From Ipomoea triloba (Eukaryota > Streptophyta > Magnoliopsida > Solanales > Convolvulaceae), in NCBI RefSeq assembly GCF_003576645.1, contig NC_044930.1, forward strand, positions 10,219,697 to 10,283,696: a stretch of DNA of 64,000 nucleotides, given 5' to 3'. How positions within the stretch are numbered: position 1 is the stretch's first letter; each line of letters opens with the position of its first letter. The position numbers and the translations under genes are program-made. Shown piece after piece: positions 46,850 through 57,489 of this stretch. The notes under the pieces were generated by a model. It had not been told where the DNA came from and searched no databases. It saw nothing but the letters and a program-made list of their open reading frames with translations.

Positions 46850-47540
46850 TAGACCTGACAATTATGGGCACGACTCGTTAACACGACACGATACCGGATA
46901 CAAAAATAACGGGTTAGTATTTAGCCTTAACATGTTCCAGGTCGTTAACGGGTTGACCCGTTAAGAACCCATTATGTTTCGTGTCTTAGCGGGTCAACCC
47001 GTTAAACATGTTAAGAACCCGTTTAACCCTTTAATATTGTCGTATTAACCTGTTTATAACGCGCTATTTGAATTTTTAATGTGTTCAGTTTTCTTATTAA
47101 AATTAGTTTTATATAGCTTAACTTTAAATTTATTTTTTTTAGCACTACTGACTCTGTTACAATGTAGTATCTGTTCATAACTATTTTCTCAATCTTCTGA
47201 AGCACAAATAATTAGCATTGCCTCCACTAAAGCGATGGGGGTGCAACCGAGTGCCACTAGACCACAAGGTCATTGCCTTAAATTGTAGTTTCTTTAAAAA
47301 AATATATTAATAGGTTTAGTGGGTTTAAACGGGTATCGTGTCGACATGACTCGAACTCTGTTAACAAAACGTTTCTATCGTGTCAACATGTTCAACTCGT
47401 TAACAAATCGTGTTCGTGTTCATGTTAAAAATTTGAACTCGTTAACCTTAACGTATCGTGTCTGTGTTTAGCCTTATCATGTTTGTATTGTTATCGTGTC
47501 GACCCGTTAACGACTCCGTATACACAAATTGTCAGGTCTA
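46850..47540. mobile_element. 691-bp hAT-like MITE with a nested SINE
   Basis: Termini TAGACCTGACAATT and inverted AATTGTCAGGTCTA. The flanking 8-mers AGTTTATC and ACGTTATC match at 6 of 8 positions, so the target duplication is aged or uncertain. The interior is full of palindromic GGGTTGACCCGTTAA units. A 147-bp SINE is inserted at 47131-47277. Confidence 0.6.
47131..47277 (-). mobile_element. tRNA-type SINE, 147 bp
   Basis: Read on the minus strand it begins with a pol III A-box-like GTGGTCTAGTGGCA, has a degenerate B-box region, and ends in an A run. The same family is at 48947-49091. TTAAATT on both sides (47124-47130 and 47278-47284) is a candidate short target duplication. Confidence 0.6.
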
Positions 47541-48946
47541 ACGTTATCCCAATTTTTAATACCCAGCATAAGATAACCTACTTTCCAAAAGTAAATAGTA
47601 TCTCATGTGTTTGTCATATATTTATGAGTATTGTTTCAATTTTAGTAATTTTTTTTCATAATAATTTTCGTCAATCTTAATATTATTATGATACAACCAT
47701 TTTTATCCTCAGTCAATAAATATATTTAAATGACGGTAAACATGAGGGCATTTCGATCTATTTAGTTGACCATCTTCTCATTTTCTCTTTGTTCGAAGAG
47801 TTAATTCTCTTTTTTTTTAATCTTAGATTTATAAGTTTCATTTTAATTCTAGCCATTTTTCATAATATATCTGTTGATCATAACATTATTGTAGCATACT
47901 TATTTTTGTCATCCGTCAATAAAATATGTTTTAATGATGTTAAGCATGAGGAAATTTTTGTATATTCAGCCTACAATATCCTCAATAACGATGTGGACAA
48001 CTCATCGTTCACGGTTCTCATGATTTCCAGCTTGCAACCCACTACAACCATTGACACCATTGTCGTACCCACCACAGCTTTTTCATGTTTTCATCAATAA
48101 CATAGTTGAAATCATATATAACATGCTTTCCAACCATCACCCCAGGAAGAGCTCGTTTATCTCTCAATTATGACGATGTCGAAGTTGTTTGCTAATGCCA
48201 CTTTCCACATCCACAAAAACTACGCATATTTTCGAATCAATTACATTTCTCTCTTTGTCGTCATGCTCTGGGTGTCCCTCATCACCAGCTATTTCTTGCT
48301 CATCTTCCGAAATATACAACAACGCCAATCATCCTTGGCTAACCACGTCGAATTCTTCATAAAATCATGATTTTTTTAGTAGATAATCATAGCAAATATA
48401 ATCAATTCAATTCATACAATCATACTTGTAGTCATACATAGATAGTTGAACCGTCCATTATAAATGATTTCATCTATGTTATTAATGAAAGTACGGGAAG
48501 CATGTGTGGGTATGATGGCAATGTTATAGGTTGTGGCAAGTTGCGAGCTATAAATTAGGATAACCACTGACAACTAATTATCCATTGCGTTATTAAGAAG
48601 ATTGTAGTTTGAATATACCAAGATTCATCATTCTTAATGCCATTAAAACATTTATATTGACAAATGACAAAAAATGACCATGTAACAACGTAACAATGTA
48701 ATGACCAAGACAAAATGCTCACATGTTTAACGTTATTTAGACATATTTGTTAGAAGATGACCAAAAATAGCCAAATAGTACGATGACTTATTTGTACTTT
48801 ATCCCTTCTAAGTTCAGAGATTATGTGAAAAGAGAATTGAAACTCCAAACTCCGCTACGTGTAGGGATGGTAATGTGTCTCGTTTCCCCTTGTTATTTTG
48901 TTTTCCATGAAAAACAAGTAGGAAAATTATGTCATACAAAGAGATT
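47541..48946. other. AT-rich intergenic DNA, no gene recognised
   Basis: Several short open frames have no recognised domain. GACTTATTTGTACTTTATC near 48784 resembles the termini of the foldback at 46248-46849. Confidence 0.4.
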
Positions 48947-49091
48947 TTTTTTTATTGAATACTACGAACTGGGTTACAATGTAGTATACCTACTGAAGCA
49001 CAAAGAGCTGAGGCTCGAATCTGCCTCCTCCAACATGGAGTGCAACCAAATACCACTACGGAATGACACTAGACCATAAGGTCATTGGCAA
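48947..49091 (-). mobile_element. tRNA-type SINE, 145 bp, 11-bp TSD
   Basis: On the minus strand: A-box-like TATGGTCTAGTGTCA, a B-box-like GATTCGAGCCTC, then a body ending in an A run. The flanks ACAAAGAGATT (48936-48946) and ACAATGAGATT (49092-49102) match at 10 of 11 positions. Confidence 0.7.
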
Positions 49092-49214
49092 ACAATGAGA
49101 TTAATATTCTTAATTATTTATTTTTCACAAAACTTCAATTTTATTTACCCTCTCAAATATTTTCGCGAACGTTTAGAAAAAAAAAAAAATCGCGAACCAA
49201 TCAACCAAACCGTC

Positions 49215-49429
49215 AGTAAATGACTAAATCCCTAGTTAGTAACGCCTCTGACTCTCTGAGCCTCTCGCCACTCGCCACCGTCAGACCATCACCGGTACTG
49301 CCTCCTCCACCGGTCGCCACTGCGGCACTGCCTCCTCCACCGGACCACTGCGGCTTCGCCGGTCACAACTCCAGGCTCACGAGTATGGTTTTAAATGTTT
49401 AATTGTTTATGCTTTATCATTAAGCATTT
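49215..49429 (+). other. GC-rich segment, possible leader exon of an unknown transcript
   Basis: A C-rich patch with direct repeats of CTGCCTCCTCCACCGG (49298 and 49329) stands out from AT-rich flanks. It resembles a 5' leader or proline-rich coding start but has no recognised domain. A possible downstream exon with good splice signals lies at 50213-50288 (TTGCAG|GCATTG ... AGCACAG|GTCGG). Either could be an untranslated exon of PYRD, but the distance is large. Confidence 0.25.
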
Positions 49430-50156
49430 GAGTTAATACCCAATATAGTCCTCGACTATAGTGGTTTTACTCAGTTTAGTCTAAGTGACTTTTTGTACTC
49501 TATTTAGTCCTCGACTTTAATGATTTTACTCACTTTAGTCCTCTGTTAAGAATTCTGTTTGTTGGGTGTTAATAACAAGGTTAACATGGTAATTTCATTT
49601 CTATTTTGTTTTTTATCAAATTAATTATTAATTATATGTCCTAATTTATCTCTATCTTAGTATCTCTAATGTATTGATACTACAGGAACAGAATGCTAAT
49701 TGATTGAGTTTGAATTCATTACTGTTAATGCTATTTGCTAATTATTTGCTAATTGCTTTGTGTTTGAATTCATTTGAAAATAACTAAAAATGCTTCTATT
49801 TGAATTCATTTGAAAAGTGATCAGAATTTCAATATGCCAAAGTTAACTAATTGCTCATTATTTGCTAACTGTTTTTTCTTTTTTTTCCTAAAGTATTATA
49901 ATTTACTTTGTCTTTAGTATGCAATTGTGTAAATATATATAGAACATATAATTAATAATTAATTTGATAAAAAAAATAAAATAGAAATGAAATTACCATG
50001 TTAACCTTGTTATTAACACCCAACAAACAGAATTCTTAACAGAGGACTAAAGTGGGTAAAATCATTAAAGTCGAGGACTAAATAGAGTACAAAAAGTCAC
50101 TTAGGACTAAATTGAGTAAAACCACTATAGTCGAGGACTATATTGGGTATTAACTC
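49430..50156. mobile_element. 727-bp Mutator-type foldback element, 10-bp TSD
   Basis: It starts GAGTTAATACCCAATATAG and ends with the exact inverted counterpart. Each arm runs through GTCCTCGACTATAGTGGTTT and further for roughly 170 bp. TTAAGCATTT at 49420-49429 is repeated at 50157-50166. It shares its ten terminal bases with the element at 8271-9090 but is otherwise different. Confidence 0.88.
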
Positions 50157-50288
50157 TTAAGCATTTTTTTAGACATAACATTTACACATGGGTATGGTTT
50201 ATTTGATTGCAGGCATTGGGAGATAAAGACTGTGGTATCCCTTTTGAGACAGAGACGCCGTTCCTCAAACAGCACTACAGCAGCACAG

Positions 50289-51057
50289 GTCGGTAGTTTG
50301 CCCTTTTCTCTCTTCGTATTACTTCTATAATATGATTCCAACGATTACTCTTCTCCTCTCTTGCGTTATCTGTCCATAACCTCACACTATTAAATTCTTG
50401 ATTCTGGATTGTTATTTTACAAGATGAGTTGGGAATTTACTAGTTTTTTTTTTTCCTAATTTTAATAATGCCTCTTGGTCTGGTTAAAAAGAAGAAAGAA
50501 AACTGGAAAAAATCCCTCCCAATTAGTTTGATTCTGATATTTATTTGCAGATTTCACTCATAAATATTTGGTTTTCATTTAATATATAAGGCGATGGCTG
50601 ATATGATGAATATGGATTGATTAGCAAGTACAGTGAATGATTCCTGAACATAAAGTCCGACATTATTTGGATATGTGACCTATTTGTCAGAAACTGGTGC
50701 CAAGAAAGCACGCCTCTAATGTGTTTGATTTATGTGCTTCTTTCAGTTGCTTGTTACATTGCATTTGCATTTGCAATTGGTGGATTAGGGTTTCGTCATG
50801 CAGACACATACCTATATTGAATGAGTAAAAGTAATGATTTTACCATTTAGTCATGCATCAATCAATCTGTCTATCTTTAGGTGTCTGGTTCAGTGGTTCT
50901 CTGGATTTACAGTTTCTGCTTGATGACTTCAAAACTTCTTATACATAATGGCTTGCTTCAAGATTAATTCATAGTGTTTCCCCTTGTTGAACACACACAT
51001 ACATGCTAGACCTTACCAATTTAATGTTCTATGGATGTGCATAGGTACTTTGATTAG

Positions 51058-51121
<64 letters not shown>

Positions 51122-51756
51122 CATTTAATTATTTATTGTAATGCAGTAAATATAGTTGTGGTGCTAATTATAGTGCACTATTGTTAACTTGTTGGCTTAA
51201 AAGACATTATTTGATATTGTAGTACCAATTACTACAATTTTTAGAACCTTTTATTATTCTTAATATAATATATCACAAATATTATAAACAATATATAAAA
51301 TATAATTATATTATATAATTCAATTATACAATTTAAATCAATACTTTTGTACTAGGCAGAAATATTGAGTACTCACTCTTGCGCAATGCGCATATCAAAC
51401 GCTATTGGAAATTGAGATTTGTTAAAATTTCCTATACTTGGTTTACTTATCATTAACATTTACCTTTGTGGTGCAATTTTGAGTCATAAATTTTGCATAG
51501 ACCTGCATATTGGGCATTCATTTCTCACGCAATGCGCATGTCAAATGCTAGTATTCATAAGTTATTTCACATATTAGAACTAATTGCCAAACAAAACCTT
51601 AATATTTAAGAATGAATATCCCAAAATTTAATAAATAACTATATCAATAAGATTAAGGAGGATGCTCTTCCAGTTATATGTTTCACCAAAATAATATTTT
51701 CTTATCACTTTCTACCAGCTAATGTTTCCTTCTTCCTAATACAATTGAGTTTCAGC
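50289..51756. other. Intergenic DNA with (TA)n run and a Helitron-like terminus
   Basis: No gene recognised. A (TA)n tract spans 51060-51118. CGCAATGCGCAT occurs twice (about 51383 and 51526). The second copy is followed after about 10 bases by CTAG|T at 51548-51552, similar to a Helitron 3' end on the plus strand. Confidence 0.4.
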
Positions 51757-52020
51757 AGAGGAAAATGGTGGTGGTTCCTCTTAACAGCATTCCCCTGCAC
51801 AAAAATCTCAACAAGGTAGTCCAATTATTATGGTTGGTTCCCCTTCCCCCATTCTCCTCTGTGAAAAACCCCTTATTTCCTTTATTATGTACTTCAATCA
51901 ATCCCCATATTTTCATAATTGTTTCAGATTTTTCTAGCCAAAGTCAATTGCAATTAAAGTTGTGCATTATCTACAACATTCAAGCTTCTTACTTGCGGAA
52001 TTGCACTCAAGATCTCAGGT
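51757..52020 (+). pseudogene. Degenerate TANGLED1 exon 1 (and perhaps exon 2) copy
   Basis: GGAAAATGGTGGTGGTTCCT and what follows parallels the TANGLED1 exon 1 at 57523-57579, including the donor (CTCAACAAG|GTAGTC versus CTAAGCAAG|GTATTT). The similarity extends into the intron (CAATTATTATGGTTGGTTCC versus CAATTATTGCTGGTCCC). The encoded VVVPLNSIPLHKNLNK matches the TANGLED1 start [15 protein letters not shown]. Around 51990-52017, TTGCGGAATTGCACTCAAGA then TCTCAG|GTA recalls the end of TANGLED1 exon 2. No downstream exons follow before PYRD begins. Confidence 0.6.
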
Positions 52021-52233
52021 ATTGTATAAAATTTAAAGCCCCATTGCTGGATTTCCTCATTTTCCCTTTTTATTTTTTATTTTCTCCCCGAATCTTCTTT
52101 TTTAGTTTTAATTTCTATTATCTTATATTAAAATTCTTAAATAAATCTTAAATTCCCCTTTTGGCTCAAAGGATGCATCTTTATGAATTGATGCCTACTG
52201 ACTGAACATCTGCATGTTTCTATTTTGTTAGAT

Positions 52234-54197
52234 ATGTATGCACAAGCATTCACAGTATCAATGTACAGTCCCACTGCAACAAAGTTCTCACCTTTACCTC
52301 ATTTTCTTGCTCCTTGCACTCAATCAAAAAGTTTGTTGTATTTTTCAAAATCGAAATCTGGGTATTGCAATTTGGTTAAAAGGGTCTCCGAATCACAAAG
52401 AAGTTCAAGAAACGGTAATGGTCATGTAGTGGTGAATGTCCGGTGTGAAGGGTCACCAATGGAAAATGATAATGATGATGGGTTTTACATACGGAGGTGT
52501 GTGGAGCTTGCTAGGAAGGCAGTTGGGTGCACAAGTCCTAATCCTATGGTTGGTTGTGTTATTGTTAAGGATGGGAGGATTGTGGGTGAAGGGTTTCACC
52601 CTAAGGCTGGTCAACCTCATGCTGAGGTGAGTGGAGTTGTGATTTTTTTCCCTCTCTATACCAAATAAAATATGAAAATGGTTTATTTAGTTTCAGTTGT
52701 ATTCTGTAATTTCTTTCATTTTGCATTGTGTTGCTTGAAATGAGTTGAAAGTATTTGTTATGAATGATTCATGAATTATTTGTTGGTTTTGAGACGCAAA
52801 TTTCAGTGTTAGATCTTAACCTTCGCTTTATTTAGAAGAGTGACATAGATCATAACCTACATTTTTTTTAGAAGAGTTGTGTTGAAAATCAGCTTGTCAA
52901 GAGTTGGGATTGAATCTTGAATTTGAAGAAAAAAGGCTTGTCAATAAGTTGACTTAAAGAATTATTTATTATTATTGTTGTTATATTTGTGATGCAGATA
53001 GATGTTATAAAAAAATTGTAGGTTTTTGCACTTAGAGATGCCGGGAATATGGCAGAAGATGCAACTGCATATGTGAGCTTAGAACCATGTAATCATTATG
53101 GCAGGACTCCACCATGCACCGAGGCACTGATCAAAGCCAAAGTGAAGAAGGTGGTTGTTGGAATGGTAGATCCAAATCCCATTGTGGATTCAAAGGGGTT
53201 GGACAGACTACGGGAAGCAGGAATTGAAGTGACAGTGGGGGTTGAGGAAGAACTTTGCCAGAAGCTTAATGAAGCCTTTGTGCATAAAATGCTTACAGGG
53301 AAGCCATTTGTTACTTTGAGGTAACCACATAGACATTATTTTGCATTGTTTTGGGTAGCGCCCCATCACGAGCACCCCCACTACCCTTGCCCTGGAGCCT
53401 TGTGGAGGAGGTAAATCGCGGGATGTGCGACACAGCAGCCAGGAATCAAACCCGTGACCTCACGGGGGCACTGCCATGAGTGCCATCAGCAGGCTTGCCC
53501 TTTGCCACTGCACCATATGCCCCGGGGGCATTATTTTGCATTGTTGTATTAGTATGATATTTGTTATACTCAGTTATGGTAATTATCTCTGATCGTCTGC
53601 AGGTACACCATCTCACTTGATGGCCATCTTTCAAATCAGCTTGGGGAGAAAGTCATGGAATCAGGTGGCTACTACTCGAGACTGTTGCAAGAAAATGATG
53701 CAGTTATACATTCTTCCACCTCGGTAGCAGAGAATCCTTCGGTTCTTTCATCTAAAGAACCTGGAGCCAATCAACCACTTAACATTTTATTAGCAGTCTC
53801 TCCTAATCTGCCAAATGTCCCCCCAGCCTTAACTGCAGATGCAACGCCAAAACTGATTATATTCACCGAGAAAGAGACAGCAGCAGCAGCACCTGATTCA
53901 AACCAAAGAGCAGTCGAGACAGTAGTTTTGGATAGAATGAATTTAACAGCAATACTCGATCATTGCAAGCGCCAAGGTCTATGTAGTGTCATGCTGGATG
54001 TAAGAGGTAACTCTACTGAATTTGAGGGGATTTTGAGAGAGGGTTTTGAGCAAAGTTTGTTTCAGAAAGTCGTGATGGAAGTTTTGCCAGTCTGGGGAGG
54101 ATCAGATGTGTTCAAGAACTCGGGGCTAAACCTAAAGGTGAAGAATTTGACAACAAGGGTATCTGGCAACAGTGTGCTCCTGGAAGGATATTTCTGA
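52234..54197 (+). CDS. PYRD: Diaminohydroxyphosphoribosylaminopyrimidine deaminase, plastid (riboflavin biosynthesis)
   Basis: Three exons: 52234-52626, 53022-53320 and 53603-54197, giving 428 residues. An N-terminal serine-rich, basic stretch of about 75 residues fits a chloroplast transit peptide. The deaminase domain follows: [20 protein letters not shown], the zinc/catalytic HAE (129-131), and [12 protein letters not shown] with the other two zinc ligands C154 and C163. It should deaminate the pyrimidine product of GTP cyclohydrolase II. The C-terminal RibG-reductase-like domain (from about [10 protein letters not shown], residue 231) is the degenerate form seen in plant PYRD; the reductase step is done by PYRR. 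A second in-frame Met (residue 10) is an alternative start. The ATG follows an acceptor-like TTTTGTTAG, so an untranslated upstream exon is likely. Intron 2 contains a SINE. Confidence 0.92.
53351..53529 (-). mobile_element. tRNA-derived SINE in PYRD intron 2, 16-bp TSD
   Basis: On the minus strand it starts GCCCCCGGGGCATATGGTGC, has an A box (TGGTGCAGTGG) and a B box (GGGTTTGATTCC), then a GC-rich body ending GGGGCGCTACCC. ATTATTTTGCATTGTT occurs at 53335-53350 and again at 53530-53545, a perfect 16-bp target duplication. It is inserted antisense to PYRD and belongs to a different family from the SINEs at 47131 and 48947. Confidence 0.85.
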
Positions 54198-54848
54198 TTC
54201 AACAAATGGAGAGTGCTACTAAACAGCAGTTCTGATTTGATGCAAAATTACTATGACTGGAGTTGCAGTTTTGGCTGTGAACTTTTAAGTTAAATAGTGG
54301 AGTGTGGATGAAATTGGAGACAGCTTGGGCTAAGCAGAGTGTTATTCATGGTTAACAAGATTCCTGACTAGAAATCATGGCTTCAAAGCAATTCTTATAC
54401 TCTACACGTTACGTGAGTTACACTATTCTTATTATTTACCACAAATTTTAAAATTTCCCCTATGTTTGCCACAAATAAAGTCTAGAAGTAATTTTTTATT
54501 TTTTTTAATACTCCATACATTTGATTGAAATTGAGATTTAAGACTACAAGAGTTTTGACAAAATTAATGTTAGAATAATGTTGAACATTTGACAGAAGTG
54601 GTATGTATGGCATGTATTTAATGTAACGTTGTTTAAGGCAAAGAATTATGTTCATAGTTGTATCATTCGAATTATCAATCTCGTTAAGCTCATTGAATAT
54701 TTCTAACTCGATGAATGTTGGCCATTTACCAAACATGGCTGTTAGTTGATTGGGTTAGAAGGTATAATTAATTGATAATATTAGCTAATTGTAGAAAAGT
54801 GTTTGGTAAATTAGTTGTTAGCTGATAGCTGTTTGATATAATTTCTTT
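54198..54848. other. PYRD 3' region and spacer
   Basis: AT-rich, non-coding; includes the PYRD 3' UTR. No clear polyadenylation signal could be singled out. Confidence 0.5.
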
Positions 54849-55635
54849 GGAAAAATCACACTTTTGCTCCCTAAGTTATGTGCATATAGCACTTTTTTCT
54901 CTGAGTTATTAAAGTGACAGTTTTTCCCCCTTAGTTATTTTAAAAGTGGTAATTTCCCCCCCGAAATGTTAAATTGACATTTTTACCCTTAAAAATAACT
55001 ATTTCATTTATTTTTATTCTCCAACCAATTATATTACTAATATGTATGGAAGATTACGGTTCGATACGAACCTAATCGAACACCGTAGCAATTGAACTTA
55101 AAAAGTATGGACAGTTACGGTTACGATTCAGAACTGGAAAAATAAAATAAAATAATTGTTAAATTTAGACTATTTTTTTTTTTTGAAAACAAATTTAGAC
55201 TATTTTTAAATAAGAAATAAAATCATAAAAATAAATTAAAAAAGTTTTGATTGGCGGTTCAAAATCGAAATTGGAACCGAACCGTACTGATTTATCAAAT
55301 AAGTGTTTGATCATTTTCACTATATATGACTGTGGTTCAGTTCCGGTTCACGGTTCAACAATTATTTAATTTTATTTTTTTGGTTCTGAATCATAACCAG
55401 AACCCGTCCATACTATTTCAGTATGATTGCTACAGTGTTTGGTTAGGTTCGAACCGAATCGTGATCATCCATACATATAAGTAATAATTTGTTGGAGAAA
55501 AAATAATGAAATAATTATTTTTAAGGGTAAAAATGTCAATTTAATATTTCAGGGGGAAAAACTGTCACTTTAATAACACAGGGGGAAAAAGTGCTATATG
55601 CACATAACATAGGGGGAAAAAAATCCCATTTTCCC
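54849..55635. mobile_element. 787-bp Mutator-type foldback element, 10-bp TSD, with an inner palindrome
   Basis: Outer ends are GGAAAAATCACACTTTTGC and an inverted, diverged right end (...CCCATTTTCCC). Arms are about 200 bp. TAATTTCTTT at 54839-54848 is repeated at 55636-55645. Inside, a second inverted pair (TGTATGGAAGATTACGGTTC and its mirror near 55440-55485) suggests a nested element. Confidence 0.8.
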
Positions 55636-55645
55636 TAATTTCTTT

Positions 55646-57489
55646 TTTCTTAAAAGGTTAATTGAAAAGGCTACTTTGAGTAATCTTTTGAAATTTAGTA
55701 TTTTGGAGTTACAAAAAACTTATTAACCAAATTTTTTTTTCTCAAAAAGCTAATTGAAAAGGTTGATTTGAGTAACCTTTTGAAATTTAATATTTTGAAG
55801 TTACAAAAAAACTTATTAACCAAACACTTATATTGATCTTTTAACCAAGTTAAACAATTAATAATGGTCAAAATTGACTGATAGACTAATTCTTTACCAA
55901 ACAGGGCCGTTATATCCTTAAAATTTGTACTTTTATTTTAATTCAAATAATTTGTATTTTGTGCTTTAAAAGTTGTACATTTAGTTTTTAAGGACACAAA
56001 TGCCCTTAGACGGTTAGACCATTAAAACTTTTGTTTTGTTTTGTTTTGTTTTTTTTTTTCCGTTTATTTCTTTTCTCAAAGAGATAGTGGATTTGACACA
56101 TCCCCATTAATTTATTTTCTTCAAATTTTATCTATACCATAAGAAGTAAAATGCAATTCTTATTTGTTGGGGGAAATAAGGTTCACAATGTGAAAATAAA
56201 GAATATTGTGTCGTGGTTAGGTCTAAATTTTGTTGCAGTTGACTTGTTATGTGAGACTGGCTGATATACCAAAAGAAAAAAAAAATACAATAAAAAGTGC
56301 ATTTTTACTATTCAAAATTAAGGTACATGCAAAAACTCTTTTTACTCAAATCTGACTAACACCACTACCAGACACTTTTCGCTAAGTCGATCTATAACTA
56401 TTATAATTTTTTTTATAAATATGTTTTTAATTTTACAAAAGATATTTGTAATCATTTCCTGTTATTTTCTTTTGTATATTTTATGTGCTGTACTTGTAGT
56501 TTAATGTTTACATACATTGAAGTTTATATTTATAAACATAGGCAAAAACTTGAGTGAGACCGTTTCACCGTGAGACGGGTCGGATCAAAATGCAAATGTA
56601 ATACTTATACGCACAAATGTCATACTTACATGCTCAAATGTAATACTAATCAGGAATAAAATTTTTGTTACTTACGAGGGTAAATGTAATACTTTTAAGG
56701 GAAAATATAATACTTTTACATTTCAATTTAAAAGTATTACATTTTACCTCAAAAGTATTATATTTTTTCTTATAAATAAGGGGCACTTGTCAACATTACT
56801 CATTATGAAAAATGAATTACTTTTTCTTTTATAAGTAACAAAAATTGTATTCTGATTAGTATTACATTTGAGCATATAAGTATGACATTTACACATTTAA
56901 GTATGATATTTGCATGTTGCTTCGACCCGACCCGACCCGTCGCACGAATCCTGATTTGTGAGACGGTCTCACACAAGTGTATAAACATAGTACATGATAA
57001 TATTATCTAATAATGAATTTTTAGTACACAAATAATATATATTCAAAAAATGAATATCTAATGTATTAAAAATGAATTTTATATCAATGGTGGAACATGG
57101 TACATTGCATAATGAGAATAATTTGCATAGTTAAACTTAAGAGTTAAGAAACCCAGATTATGGGTCCAAGATCCAAATATAAAGAAAAGCTTTAATTATT
57201 ACGAGTTTTTATTGAGTATTTAAAAAATAAGATTTTTAGCCGTTCAGTACACATTAGCGGCTATAGAGTCGACCGTTAGCAAAATGAAAAAACAACTATC
57301 CGTTACACTCCCAAAAAGTCAAACACTTTTTTTGTTCTTCTCATAATCTCGCTTTCTACTGGATAACCTTGAGTGAGTCCCTTCTTCCACTTCGGAGACA
57401 AAGTGAATTGCAGGAGCGGTTTAGAGAGAGAGGGAGAGAGAGAAGTCCCACACATATCTACTTTCTTTTGATTTGAAGGAGAAAAGAAA
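55646..57489. other. AT-rich spacer and TANGLED1 promoter region
   Basis: No gene recognised. Direct repeats of TTAATTGAAAAGG-T with GAGTAA(T/C)CTTTTGAAATTTA occur near 55660 and 55750. Around 56565-56965, GAGACGG(G/T) boxes at both ends and many inverted AAAAGTATTACATTT units make a probable foldback. The last 150 bp form the TANGLED1 leader, with a GA-rich tract at 57423-57442. Confidence 0.45.

Noticed and set aside
51757..51831. First coding exon of PYRD
   Set aside because: Its encoded sequence matches TANGLED1, not a transit peptide, and PYRD has its own ATG with a suitable transit-peptide-like start at 52234.
53351..53529. A tRNA gene
   Set aside because: A and B boxes are present, but no acceptor-stem or anticodon cloverleaf can be formed, and the segment is flanked by a 16-bp target duplication; it is a SINE.
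53446..53634. 62-codon minus-strand open frame in PYRD intron 2
   Set aside because: It mostly covers the SINE; no protein similarity.
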